Source of the DNA: Prevotella lacticifex
GTDB taxonomy: Bacteria > Bacteroidota > Bacteroidia > Bacteroidales > Bacteroidaceae
Reading direction: 5' to 3'
Length of the DNA stretch: 64,000 nucleotides
Assembly (NCBI RefSeq): GCF_019973375.1
Contig: NZ_BPTV01000001.1
Span: 496,001 to 560,000, forward strand
The translations under genes were made by a program, and so were the position numbers. Under the pieces are notes generated by a model. It was not told the origin of the DNA, searched no databases, and saw nothing but the letters and a program-made list of their open reading frames with translations. Every line of letters starts with the position of its first letter. Positions within the stretch are counted from its first letter, which is position 1. Below, in pieces: positions 43,233-52,003 of this stretch.

Positions 43233-44969
43233 CTATCCCAATCGCCTGATGAAGTCGTCAAGAGAGTCGTTGCGATTGAGCCCAAACTTCTTACGCAGTC
43301 TATAGCGGTTGCTGTTCACGCTGTCGGGGGTCACACTGAGCATCTCGGCTATCTGCTTAGGCCTCACCCCGATACATATATAGGCACAAAGACGAAGGTC
43401 ATTCTCCGTCAGCTCGGGGCATGTCTCCTTCAGCTTGAGGAAGAAATTGGGATGGACGGCGTTGAAATGTGTCTTGAACCGTTGCCATTCGTCGTCGTTC
43501 CTCAGACTCTGTCCAATCACATGGTTCACCTGCTGTACATAAGAGCGTGGTATTAGTCCGTCGTTGGAGAATTGCTGGGTGATGCTGCTAATCTGCTTGA
43601 GCACCTCATTTTTGTTGGCCAGGAGGAGCGTATTAGAGCTTATCTCGCTCTCTTTCTGCCTGATATCGTCCTCAAAGTTCTTTCTGTTTACGGCATATAT
43701 AAGAGCTTCCTGCTTCAAATTCTCGCGCAGTTGCTCATTTTCTATCTTCCTGATCTTGAACCTCTGCCGGTAGTAGATGGTCAAAGCCAGTCCTATGATG
43801 AGCACTAAAGCAATGGCAAGGAGTGCAAGATAAAGGTAGTTCGTCTTTATTTGGGCATCCTTTTCCACTAATTTCAGCTTGTCGTTCTGCCGCATTATCT
43901 CTTCTCGGGCCTGAGTCTTGGGAATGTCATGTGCCTTTGCGATGGCCGTATTGCGCTCATATTGTTGCTGATATTGCTTAAGGGCCAAATACGCCTGTGG
44001 CTGTTTGCCCAACTTGTCATAGCATTTCCACATCAGATAGTAGGCATCCAACATGAAGGTCTCGCCGTCCAACATCTTTGCATACGGTTTCAGACTGTCT
44101 ATTGTGCTTATGGTCCTGATGTAATCGCCTTGCGCATAGGAGACCTTAGCGCGGGCTATATAGAGCAGAGTAGTGAAGTACACATTGTCTTGAAGATGTT
44201 TGCTAATAAGCTCAGCGCCTGCGTCGCATGCCCGCATGGCACCTTTCACATCGCCGGTCTTCACAAGCAGCTCGCTAAGATTGGTATAGTCCTGAAGAGT
44301 CAGGGCCCAGTCGTTGCCGCCGTATAGTATGCTCTTCTTTATCCAAGCTGTCTTCTGGTGCAAGTCATCAGTCAGTAATGCACGGAAGAAGTATATACGG
44401 TTGAGCGAGAAATGTGCTTTCCGATAATGCTGTTCGGCCAGACCCAACTGGTCGCGTGCCTGAACAATGTCGTCTATGTCATAGAACAGCTGCACTAAAA
44501 GCAAGTAGGTGTTGCCCAAGAAGAAGTTGTCGTCATAGCGTTTCAGCACATTCAGGGCCTTGTTGCAATAGTTATAGCAAAGCAGATATTGTCCTAACCG
44601 CTCATAATTGCCTGCCAACTGATAGTAGATAACGGCTAAATCATAGTCATATTCAGGGCGGCAAAGCTTTTCGGCCCGTAGCAATTGCTTGATGCACTCG
44701 GCCGGCGAACGGTCTAACTGACTCATTCGAACATCCCAAAACAGGGCACGGGCCTGCAGTTGGGTATTGTTGCCGGCAAGCTTCTTCAGTTGACTTAAAT
44801 CCTTGACTTGAGCTTCCGAACGGCGATTCTCACGGTCGAGGGTGTTCAGTCGTTCTGCAATATTGTCGAAAGGTTTGCTCAGTGGCGAAAAGTAGTAGTT
44901 GCCTGCGCGCGACAATGTCACGACAAACAGCATCACGATTGCTAACAGTAAACCTTTAATTTCGTGCAT
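43233..44969 (-). CDS. membrane-spanning TPR-HTH transcriptional regulator (locus II)
   Basis: A 578-residue protein with the same design as the regulator at 22881. A signal peptide (1-22) leads to a periplasmic helical TPR-like region (about 35-345). One membrane segment follows (about 377-399), then a coiled coil (about 400-465) and a C-terminal LuxR-like HTH (about 520-565, L-T-E-N-D-L-R-L-C-A-Y-I, K-Q-I-A-E-M-L-S-V-T-P-D-S-V-N-S-N-R-Y-R-L). The last part is the classical recognition-helix pattern of GerE-type domains. It probably senses a periplasmic state or ligand and activates the adhesin and Omp28-like genes, which share an operator. Its own promoter is a consensus one. Confidence 0.82.
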   Translation of the reverse strand: MHEIKGLLLAIVMLFVVTLSRAGNYYFSPLSKPFDNIAERLNTLDRENRRSEAQVKDLSQLKKLAGNNTQLQARALFWDVRMSQLDRSPAECIKQLLRAEKLCRPEYDYDLAVIYYQLAGNYERLGQYLLCYNYCNKALNVLKRYDDNFFLGNTYLLLVQLFYDIDDIVQARDQLGLAEQHYRKAHFSLNRIYFFRALLTDDLHQKTAWIKKSILYGGNDWALTLQDYTNLSELLVKTGDVKGAMRACDAGAELISKHLQDNVYFTTLLYIARAKVSYAQGDYIRTISTIDSLKPYAKMLDGETFMLDAYYLMWKCYDKLGKQPQAYLALKQYQQQYERNTAIAKAHDIPKTQAREEIMRQNDKLKLVEKDAQIKTNYLYLALLAIALVLIIGLALTIYYRQRFKIRKIENEQLRENLKQEALIYAVNRKNFEDDIRQKESEISSNTLLLANKNEVLKQISSITQQFSNDGLIPRSYVQQVNHVIGQSLRNDDEWQRFKTHFNAVHPNFFLKLKETCPELTENDLRLCAYICIGVRPKQIAEMLSVTPDSVNSNRYRLRKKFGLNRNDSLDDFIRRLG

Positions 44970-44986
44970 ATTTCTTTATTTTTGTG

Positions 44987-45018
44987 CAAAGTTACAACAG
45001 AAAATCGACATTTCCAAA
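44987..45018 (-). promoter_or_regulatory. Promoter of the locus II regulator gene
   Basis: On the minus strand TTTG (45018-45015), a 20-bp spacer and TAACTTTG (44994-44987) fit the consensus exactly; the ATG is 18 bp downstream. As in locus I, the regulator has a standard promoter while its presumed targets do not. Confidence 0.8.
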
Positions 45019-45308
45019 CATCATAATATAAACTATGACAACAACGAAGGACCTTCTTCCGTATTATGCCTTGTTTGCTTCGCCCTACAAGATTTAGGAT
45101 AGCGTATGACCGCATTTGCAATATGGATGCGGGAGACTGTCAAAACTGCGGTACGTGAATCGACAAATGACGTGCCTCAAGCGTCGTAAGATGCACAAAA
45201 ATCAGGCTGTCAGCATCCGTAATAAAACAAATAATAATGTAAATATAATTCAAACGACATGACAATTTCTGCCGTTTCTGTTATCGTCTGATTGCCAATG
45301 ACTTACAA

Positions 45309-45410
45309 ATACATGCCATTTGGCGTTGCGAAATGGTCCATTTCAGGATGCAAAACGGGCCGTTTTAGGACGCGAAACGGGCCGTTTTAGAAGCCCAAAT
45401 GGACCATATT
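45309..45410. repeat. 22-bp-period palindrome array C (five units)
   Basis: Units start at 45309, 45331, 45353, 45375 and 45397. The inner ones are AAATGGTCCATTTC, AAACGGGCCGTTTT and AAACGGGCCGTTTT. The first (ATACATGCCATTTG) is the reverse complement of the last unit of array D. It lies in the 791-bp gap between the regulator and the M23 peptidase gene; between 45019 and 45308 I see nothing else. Confidence 0.9.
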
Positions 45411-45510
45411 GGAATGCTGTAAAGATATTTCCCAATGATTGTGTAGCAAAAATGGTGTTGGTGAAACAATGAGGAGCGGAACGTGGAGCGTTCTGACACT
45501 GTGAATGAAT

Positions 45511-45617
45511 AATCCTGTGCCACAATGAAACGCATGTCTGCCGATGGGTGATGCCGTGTTGTGATGTGACAATAGGGGGAAGGATGGCAATTGTGGCTGC
45601 GTGGCTGCGATGGATTC
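45511..45617. repeat. 107-bp conserved block, copy 2
   Basis: Matches 33681-33788 at about 82% in the same orientation and follows array C by 100 bp. On the minus strand both copies could encode similar short peptides (V-T-S-x-H-G-I-x-H-R), but neither has a start or a stable frame, so a DNA or RNA element is more likely. Confidence 0.85.
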
Positions 45618-45635
45618 GAGCTATATGCAACGAAA

Positions 45636-45667
45636 AAGTCCGCCTACAATCACTTGCAGACGGACCT
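45636..45667 (-). terminator. terminator of the M23 peptidase gene
   Basis: On the minus strand GTCCGTCTGCA pairs with TGTAGGCGGAC (with two G-T pairs) and is followed by TTTTTCG. It lies about 95 bp after the stop at 45761. Confidence 0.75.
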
Positions 45668-45760
45668 TCTTACGATCTTTTTTACTGGTTGTTAGAGTTT
45701 ACGCTTATGTTATAATTGAAGAGAAAAATATTTGAGAATACTTCTTCTTGATCGTTTTCT

Positions 45761-46759
45761 TTATGAATAGCGCACCAACTGCCCCTTCCTTACGACAGTG
45801 AACCGTCCGAAGTGGTTGAGGTTGCAGAGCTTTTCGACTGAGACACCGCACTTCTCGGCGACGTTCTCCAATGTCTCGCCGGCCTCTACGCGGTAGTAGC
45901 GCATCTGCGCACCGCTGTTGGCCTGCTCGTTCTCGGTGCGGCGGGGCTGGGCCTGGCGGCGCACTGCGTTATGGTTGATGTTGCCATGACTAATCTGTCC
46001 GTTGCCCTGGATGTTCTCGCGCGAGTAGCCGCGGCTCGATGCCTTGCCGCGTGCAGCGGTGGCCTGTGCTGACTCGTCGTCGATAGTTGAGCTGCGATAG
46101 GTGTAGAAGTCGCCCGTGACATCCTGATTTGGGAAGTCGAACATCAGTGCCGGGTTCAGTGCTACGCCGCAAAGGCGGGTCTCGAAGTGCAGGTGTGAAC
46201 CCGTCGACCGTCCCGTGTTGCCACCGAGTCCGATGGGTTGTCCGGCACGGACGTACTGGTTCTCGGTTACTATCTGTTTCGACAGATGGCCGTAGATGGT
46301 CTCAAGACCGTTGTTATGACGAATGACGATGTACTTGCCATAGCCGCTGGCCTCGTAGTCGACGATGCGAACCTTGCCTGAGAAAGCCGCGCGGATGGTG
46401 TCGCCGATGTACACCTTAATGTCCAATCCCTTGTGCCAGCGGCCCCAGCGGCGTCCGAAGTTGCTCGTGATGACGCGGCTCGGGGTGGGCATGCAGAAAC
46501 CTCTGAGGTCGATGCGGTAAACGTCGGGCATCGGTGTTGCCTTGTGGGCGTAGCGGTTCTCCCATGTGGGGTAGAGGTCGGAAGACGGATTCTCCATCTC
46601 CTCACGATGGCGAAGCGATTGAAGAACGATGGTGTCGGCGGCAGCGCTGCGGCGGTCGACCGGTGCCTGGCGGGCCAAGAGGTCCTGAGCGGAACCGGTA
46701 GCGGCTGAGAAAGCCAGTATAGATGCTATTGCAAATGTTCGTATTCTGTTTATAATCAT
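45761..46759 (-). CDS. M23 metallopeptidase with C-terminal LysM domain
   Basis: A 332-residue exported murein endopeptidase or divisome-activator-like protein. The signal peptide ends T-G-S-A-Q. The LytM domain (about 90-205) has all zinc ligands: H109-K-G-L-D113 and H189-L-H191-F-E. A disordered Arg/Gln/Asn-rich linker (about 220-280) leads to a LysM domain (about 286-332, Y-R-V-E-A-G-E-T-L) that binds peptidoglycan. With the full catalytic set it is probably a real peptidase that cuts peptide cross-links during growth or division. It is monocistronic; minus-strand TAnnTTTG-like boxes lie at 46863-46870 and 46885-46892. Confidence 0.9.
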   Translation of the reverse strand: MIINRIRTFAIASILAFSAATGSAQDLLARQAPVDRRSAAADTIVLQSLRHREEMENPSSDLYPTWENRYAHKATPMPDVYRIDLRGFCMPTPSRVITSNFGRRWGRWHKGLDIKVYIGDTIRAAFSGKVRIVDYEASGYGKYIVIRHNNGLETIYGHLSKQIVTENQYVRAGQPIGLGGNTGRSTGSHLHFETRLCGVALNPALMFDFPNQDVTGDFYTYRSSTIDDESAQATAARGKASSRGYSRENIQGNGQISHGNINHNAVRRQAQPRRTENEQANSGAQMRYYRVEAGETLENVAEKCGVSVEKLCNLNHFGRFTVVRKGQLVRYS

Positions 46760-47042
46760 ATCTGTCTTTTAGAGCGGTTGTCAGATTGGTATTATGGGAA
46801 ATACTTGATAGTGGTTGTCCCCATAGAACGTCAAATATTGTAATTTGGGCAAAACAAAAGTCCAAAATTAAAATTTGAACATTGCAAAGTTAGCAAAAAT
46901 ATTACGAAAATGTTTCACCCTTAACGTATTTTATTTCGTTTTTAACACAAAATGTGTGCGTTAACATTACTGCTTTATTCTTTCTGAAACGTTCCTATGC
47001 TCTTGTTTATCGATGTTTCACGCGTTTCATGCTTGCTCTATG

Positions 47043-49142
47043 TCAAGAAATTGCGGCCCAATTGATATTAGTATTTCTTAACACTTTAAGTCTGTCCCAC
47101 AGTATTTGGTATTCGGGTGACGAGCAGGTGGGGTCGGTGTCGACAATTTTCTGTGCTTCGTCGCGAGCCATCTGCACTATTTGTCCGTCTTTTGCGATGT
47201 TTGCTATCTTCAGGTCGAAGGCTATTCCGCTCTGCTGAGTGCCCTCGAGGTCGCCGGGACCGCGGAGCTTGAGGTCGGCTTCGGCAATCTGGAATCCGTC
47301 GTTGGTATCGCACATGATGTCTATCCGGCGGCGGGTCTCCTTCGTCAGCTGCCGTTTCGTGACGAGGATGCAGAAACTCTGGTCGGCGCCGCGCCCCACA
47401 CGGCCTCGCAACTGGTGCAGCTGGCTGAGGCCGAAGCGCTGGGCATCGAGGATGACCATGACGGAGGCGTTGGGCACGTTGACGCCCACCTCGATGACGG
47501 TCGTGGCAACGAGAATCTGCGTTTCGCCGCTGACGAACTTCTCCATCTCCGCTTCTTTCTCCTTGTCCTTCATCTTTCCGTGCACCTTACTGAGCCGGAA
47601 TTGGGGGAAAACGTCGAGAAGGCCCTCATATCCCTGCTCGAGGTTCTTCAGATCGCTCTTCTCGCTCTCCTTGATGACGGGGTAGACGATGTACACCTGT
47701 CGCCCTTTGAGAATCTGGTTTCGTATGCCGGAGTAGAGACTTGTCATCTGATCGTCGTATTTATGGATGGTGACGACGGGCTTGCGGCCCGGTGGCAGCT
47801 CGTCGATGACGCTCACGTCGAGGTCGCCGTAGATGGTCATGGCCAGGGTGCGGGGGATGGGTGTGGCCGTCATGACGAGGATGTGGGGTGGATTCTCGCT
47901 CTTCGTCCACAGCCGTGCACGCTGAGCCACGCCGAACCGGTGCTGCTCGTCGATGACGGCAAGGCCGAGGCGGTTGAACTGGACGTTGTCCTCGATGATG
48001 GCATGGGTGCCCACAAGGATGCTGACGCGGCCGCTGATGAGGCCGTCGAGCACTTCCTGCCGCCGTTTGCCCTTGACGATTCCGGTGAGCAGTTCGACGC
48101 TGATGTCCATGCCCCTGAGGAACGTCCGTATCGTCTGCAGGTGCTGCTCGGCGAGAATTTCCGTCGGCGCCATGATGCAGGCCTGGTAGCCGTTGTCGAT
48201 GGCTATGAGCATCGACATCAGTGCTACGAGGGTTTTGCCGGATCCAACATCGCCCTGCAGCAGGCGGTTCATCTGTCGTCCGGATCGCATGTCGGCGCGA
48301 ATCTCGTGCATGACGCGCTTTTGTGCTCCGGTGAGCTCGAAGTGGAGGTTGTGGGAGTAGAACCAGTTGAATTGCTGTCCGACGTGCTGGAAGATATAAC
48401 CGCGGTATTTGCGCCTGTGGTCGCTGGCGTAGCGGAGGATGTTGAGCTGGACATAGAAGAGCTCCTCAAACTTCAGACGCATCTCGGCACGGCGCACGTC
48501 GTCGGTGGTCTTGGGGTAGTGGATGAGGCGGACGGCGTCGTCGCGGCTGATGAGGTGCAGGCGCTCGGTGATGAAGGGTGGCAGGGTCTCGCTCAGAGGG
48601 GTGCTCATCTTGGCTAAGAGGGTCTTCGTCAGGCGCTCGATGCTGCGCGAGGTGAGTCCCGCTTTCTTCATTTTCTCCGTCGTCGTGTAGTAGGGCTGCA
48701 TGCCCATGTCGTTGAGCTGTATCTTGTCGGCGTCGTCAATGTCGGGGTGACTGAACTGTATGCGGCCGTTGAAGACCCCGGGTTTGCCGAAGACGACGTA
48801 TTTCTTGCGGGGGTGGAGGTTCTCGCGGACGTAGTTGACGCTGTTGAACCATACGAGGTCGCAGACCCCGGTGCCGTCGGTGAAGTGGGCTACGAGACGC
48901 TTCTTCCGCGGACTTATCGTTGTCATCTCGAAGCTCAGAATCTCGCCGATGACCTGTACGAAGGCCATGTCGGGGCTCACCGTGTCGATGGTGTAGACCT
49001 TTGTGCGGTCCACATATTTATATGGGTAGCGCTCCAACAGGTCGCCGAAGGTGTTGATACCGAGCTCCTTGCTCAGTATCTCCTTCCGCCTCGGACCTAC
49101 GCCGGGCAGATACATGATGTCCTGTTGGAGAAAATCGGCCAT
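47043..49142 (-). CDS. recG: ATP-dependent DNA helicase RecG
   Basis: A 699-residue superfamily 2 helicase that remodels stalled replication forks and Holliday junctions. The N-terminal wedge with OB fold (about 60-165) is followed by helicase motifs: Q-G-D-V-G-S-G-K-T (I), D-E-Q-H-R-F-G-V (II), T-A-T-P-I-P-R-T-L (III), and Q-L-R-G-R-V-G-R-G (VI), then the C-terminal wedge-contact part. Length is normal. The stop of ispD is 3 bp before this start, so the two genes form an operon (ispD first). Only a short, featureless gap of about 280 bp separates it from the M23 gene. Confidence 0.97.
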   Translation of the reverse strand: MADFLQQDIMYLPGVGPRRKEILSKELGINTFGDLLERYPYKYVDRTKVYTIDTVSPDMAFVQVIGEILSFEMTTISPRKKRLVAHFTDGTGVCDLVWFNSVNYVRENLHPRKKYVVFGKPGVFNGRIQFSHPDIDDADKIQLNDMGMQPYYTTTEKMKKAGLTSRSIERLTKTLLAKMSTPLSETLPPFITERLHLISRDDAVRLIHYPKTTDDVRRAEMRLKFEELFYVQLNILRYASDHRRKYRGYIFQHVGQQFNWFYSHNLHFELTGAQKRVMHEIRADMRSGRQMNRLLQGDVGSGKTLVALMSMLIAIDNGYQACIMAPTEILAEQHLQTIRTFLRGMDISVELLTGIVKGKRRQEVLDGLISGRVSILVGTHAIIEDNVQFNRLGLAVIDEQHRFGVAQRARLWTKSENPPHILVMTATPIPRTLAMTIYGDLDVSVIDELPPGRKPVVTIHKYDDQMTSLYSGIRNQILKGRQVYIVYPVIKESEKSDLKNLEQGYEGLLDVFPQFRLSKVHGKMKDKEKEAEMEKFVSGETQILVATTVIEVGVNVPNASVMVILDAQRFGLSQLHQLRGRVGRGADQSFCILVTKRQLTKETRRRIDIMCDTNDGFQIAEADLKLRGPGDLEGTQQSGIAFDLKIANIAKDGQIVQMARDEAQKIVDTDPTCSSPEYQILWDRLKVLRNTNINWAAIS

Positions 49143-49145
49143 GGA

Positions 49146-49841
49146 TTAGTTCTCGCCTCCTTCCTTGAAATCTTCGCCTGCGAGCACCTCGGCAACCTTC
49201 AGGTCGAAGGGTGTAGTGAGTTTGATGTTCTCCTTGTTGCCCTCGACGGTGGTGACGCGGCAGCCGAGACTCTCGACAACGCTGGCATCGTCGGTGAACT
49301 GTGGGCGGTAGGGCTGGCTGAAAGCCTGACGGGCGAGCTTGATGTCGAACACCTGGGGGGTCTGAACCTCACGGTAGCGCGATCTGTCGACGGTGAATCC
49401 GCCGCCACGGGGGTCGACGACGCGGAGCGTACTCGTCACCGGCATGACGGGAATGGCGGTATATTCCTCCTCGGCGGTCTCGAAACAGCGGCGGATGGTG
49501 GCATCGGAGACAAACGGACGCACCCCGTCGTGGAATCCCACAAGACCGTCGGCATCGTCGGGAATGAGGGCAAGACCGTTCTTCGACGACTCAAAACGGG
49601 TGGCGCCACCGTCGGCAATGCGGTGGGCAATGGTGAAGGCGTAGCGCTCGCAGAGACTGCGCCAGTAGTCGTGCTGGTCCTTGGGAAGGACGACGATAAG
49701 CTCCATCGACGGGTCGTAAGCGTGGAAACGCTCTAAGGTGAGCATCAGCACGGGCTTGCCTCCGACACACAGGAACTGCTTGGGAATATCACTCCCCATG
49801 CGCGTTCCGCGGCCTCCGGCAACGATAATCATATAGTTCAT
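49146..49841 (-). CDS. ispD: 2-C-methyl-D-erythritol 4-phosphate cytidylyltransferase
   Basis: A 231-residue nucleotidyltransferase that joins CTP and 2-C-methyl-D-erythritol 4-phosphate in the non-mevalonate isoprenoid pathway. The N-terminal CTP-binding motif is G-G-R-G-T-R-M-G, with the catalytic Lys in I-P-K-Q-F-L. H-D-G-V-R-P-F and the R-x-x-Q-T-P-Q-V-F motif (Y-R-E-V-Q-T-P-Q-V-F) follow in the normal order. It is translated just ahead of recG. The DXS-like gene at 58.9 kb is a second gene possibly linked to this pathway in the window. Confidence 0.93.
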   Translation of the reverse strand: MNYMIIVAGGRGTRMGSDIPKQFLCVGGKPVLMLTLERFHAYDPSMELIVVLPKDQHDYWRSLCERYAFTIAHRIADGGATRFESSKNGLALIPDDADGLVGFHDGVRPFVSDATIRRCFETAEEEYTAIPVMPVTSTLRVVDPRGGGFTVDRSRYREVQTPQVFDIKLARQAFSQPYRPQFTDDASVVESLGCRVTTVEGNKENIKLTTPFDLKVAEVLAGEDFKEGGEN

Positions 49842-49982
49842 TGTCAGTAGAATATTAATTGTTTGTCAGCTCCCGGCCGAATGATGGCAACATCCTTATT
49901 ATATGGTAGTTACATCTCGGCCGAACGGTGGCTGTCTATCGGTTGGATGGAATTCTTGTCTCTGTCAGATAATGGTGAATTC

Positions 49983-50081
49983 TCCATTAAATGTGAGTCC
50001 CGTCTCATTTCGAGTACGGTTCTTTTTCCATCAAATGTGAGTTTCGTCTCTTTCGAAAAGCAGTTATTTTTCCATCAAATG
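49983..50081. repeat. 44-bp tandem repeat across the 3' end of the DJ-1 gene
   Basis: TCCATTAAATG (49983) and TCCATCAAATG (50027 and 50071) are 44 bp apart, and the bases between them (GTGAGT, CGTCTC, TTTCGA) are also shared. The third, partial copy lies within the last codons of the DJ-1 family gene, so the repeats are degenerate copies of its 3' end. Confidence 0.75.
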
Positions 50082-50630
50082 GGTGTATTGCATCTTCGTT
50101 TCCAGTGCCCGCGTTTTCTCTTCGCCAATGAAAAGCGACAGAATCTTATAGGCGTAAGGCAGTGTTGCGCATGGTCCTTCGCCGGTGATGACATTGCCGT
50201 CGACGGTAAACAGCTCGCCCGTATACTCGGCACCGGTAAGATATTTCTGGAATCCCGGTGAGCAGGTAGCGCGCTTTCCTTGCAGTATTCCGGCTGTTCC
50301 GAGAACCATCGGTGCCGCGCAGATGGCCGCAACGAGCTTTCCACTGTCGAACTGACGGCGCATAGCGCTCAGCACTCCCGCATGGGCGTTGAGATTGGTA
50401 GAGCCGGGCATGCCGCCGGGAAGCATCAGAAGATCGGCGTCAGTCATCTCTCCGGCATCCTCAAAAGTGGTGTCGGCGAGGATTGTAACACCGTGAGAGG
50501 TAGTCACTTCGCGGCTTCCGGTGATGCTGACGGTAGTAACGTCAATACCGCCGCGACGGAGAATATCTACTGGTGCCAATCCTTCAATTTCCTCAAAGCC
50601 GTTGGCGAGAAACTCATAAACTTTTGCCAT
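50064..50630 (-). CDS. DJ-1/PfpI family protein
   Basis: A 188-residue cytoplasmic protein of the DJ-1/ThiJ/PfpI superfamily. G-F-E-E-I-E near residue 12 gives the conserved glutamate, and Cys104 in A-A-I-C-A-A-P is the nucleophilic-elbow cysteine; L-P-G-G near residue 71 is also typical. Family members act as glyoxalases, deglycases (disputed) or redox sensors. Closest in pattern are the DJ-1 proteins of about 180-190 residues. It is divergent from nadK. A TATCTTTG -7 box on the minus strand is at 50734-50727, without a clear -33 partner. Confidence 0.88.
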   Translation of the reverse strand: MAKVYEFLANGFEEIEGLAPVDILRRGGIDVTTVSITGSREVTTSHGVTILADTTFEDAGEMTDADLLMLPGGMPGSTNLNAHAGVLSAMRRQFDSGKLVAAICAAPMVLGTAGILQGKRATCSPGFQKYLTGAEYTGELFTVDGNVITGEGPCATLPYAYKILSLFIGEEKTRALETKMQYTHLMEK

Positions 50631-50679
50631 AGTACTGAATTTTTATGCTTTATATCATATAAATTAAATGACAAATCAT

Positions 50680-50710
50680 TTTGAATTGTCTTCAATTTGT
50701 TCTATCTTTG
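50680..50710 (+). promoter_or_regulatory. Promoter of nadK
   Basis: TTTG (50680-50683), a 19-bp spacer and TATCTTTG (50703-50710) fit the consensus. The transcript would have a leader of about 75 nt up to ATG 50794. Confidence 0.78.
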
Positions 50711-50793
50711 CAGATATTAGCATTCGCAAAGATACAAATAATTGTTGACTTGCGGTGTGCTTTGCGTCAAAAAGATTAAAAAAGAGAGAATTT

Positions 50794-51696
50794 ATGGCTT
50801 CAAACCCAATACGTTTTGCCATTTTCGGCAATGAATACTCGCCGTTGCGTGCCGGAACGGTGACCGATATTCTGCGTGCCATCGGTGACAACGGAGCCGA
50901 ATACTTCATCGACCGACCCTACTACGAGTACCTTACGACGACGCTGCATCTCGACATCCAGCCCGCCGGAGTGTTCTCGGGGACTGATGTAGAGGCCGAT
51001 TTTGCGGTGTCGCTTGGCGGTGACGGTACTTTCCTCAGGGCCGCCAGCAGGGTAGGGAGGAAGAATATTCCAATCCTCGGAGTCAATATGGGGCACCTCG
51101 GATTCCTTGCCGACGTGGCCCCCGAGGAGGCTTCGGCAGCCATCGCCGACATAATGATGAAAAAGTACCGTTTCGTTGAGCGCTCGGTCATAGAGGCATC
51201 GGTGGATGACGGGCATCTCGCCGTTAACCCGTTCGCTCTCAACGAGGTAGCGGTGTTGAAGCGCGACAATGCCTCAATGATTTCGATTAGGACGACAATC
51301 AATGGCGAATACCTCACGACATATAAGGCCGACGGTCTCATTGTCTCCACTCCGACGGGCAGCACGGCCTACTCGCTGTCGAACGGCGGACCAATCATCG
51401 TTCCGTCGACGGACGTTCTGTGCCTCACCCCCGTGGCCCCGCACTCGCTGAACATCCGTCCGATAGTCGTCAACGACAGCGTAACGGTGGAGATGAGCGT
51501 CGAAAGCCGGTCGCACAACTTCCTCATCGCCGTCGACGGACGGTCGGAGAAGCTCCGCGAGGGTACCACGGTGACAATCCGCCGGGCCCCGTTCAACATT
51601 CACATCGTGAAGCGGTTGAGCAAGCAATACTACAAGAATCTACGCGAAAAGATGATGTGGGGCAAGGCACCGCAGAGCCTCTCGTCCGACAAATAG
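50794..51696 (+). CDS. nadK: NAD kinase
   Basis: A 300-residue cytoplasmic enzyme that phosphorylates NAD to NADP. L-G-G-D-G-T-F-L-R-A-A (about residue 70) is the G-G-D-G motif with the catalytic Asp, followed by G-V-N-M-G-H-L-G-F-L, N-E-V-A-V-L and T-P-T-G-S-T-A-Y-S-L. Length and order are normal. I chose ATG 50794 (with AAAGAGAG upstream) over GTG 50755, because M-A-S-N-P-I-R-F-A begins the domain. It is divergent from the DJ-1 gene; four 44-bp tandem repeats lie downstream. Confidence 0.95.
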   Translation: MASNPIRFAIFGNEYSPLRAGTVTDILRAIGDNGAEYFIDRPYYEYLTTTLHLDIQPAGVFSGTDVEADFAVSLGGDGTFLRAASRVGRKNIPILGVNMGHLGFLADVAPEEASAAIADIMMKKYRFVERSVIEASVDDGHLAVNPFALNEVAVLKRDNASMISIRTTINGEYLTTYKADGLIVSTPTGSTAYSLSNGGPIIVPSTDVLCLTPVAPHSLNIRPIVVNDSVTVEMSVESRSHNFLIAVDGRSEKLREGTTVTIRRAPFNIHIVKRLSKQYYKNLREKMMWGKAPQSLSSDK

Positions 51697-51758
51697 GCTG
51701 ACGACGGGTGACCGACAGGCTTCTGTGAGGTCCCGGTCACTGCCAGATGAATAGTTTA

Positions 51759-51934
51759 AATGATAGTTTTGAATAGCTTATCAATATCCTTTGACGATTG
51801 AAAATGATAGTTTTGGATGGCTTATCAATATCCTTTGACGATTGAGAATGATAGCTTTGGATGGCTTGACAATATCGTCTGACGATTGAAAATGATGTTT
51901 TTGAATGGCTTAACAATATCGTTTGAAAATTAAA
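51759..51934. repeat. four tandem 44-bp repeats
   Basis: AATGATAG begins at 51759, 51803 and 51847 and a variant AATGATGT at 51891, an exact 44-bp period. Each unit goes on with TTTGGATGGCTTATCAATAT and TTTGACGATTGA; the fourth is the most degenerate. The array starts 62 bp after the nadK stop and ends 70 bp before the ABC exporter gene. It occupies most of this 307-bp gap. Confidence 0.92.
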
Positions 51935-52003
51935 AAAGAACGGAGATGGACGGTCTGGTGATAGCGACGGTCCGTCCGTTTGCGAACAAATAGAGAGTAG
52001 CTT

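Noticed and set aside
45309-45410. CRISPR array
   Set aside because: The units are 14-bp near-palindromes with 8-bp linkers; no 25-40-bp repeats, no unique 30-bp spacers and no cas genes.
47181-48617. 478-residue open frame antisense to recG
   Set aside because: Shadow frame; its composition (Asp/Val/Glu/Leu) mirrors the recG codons.
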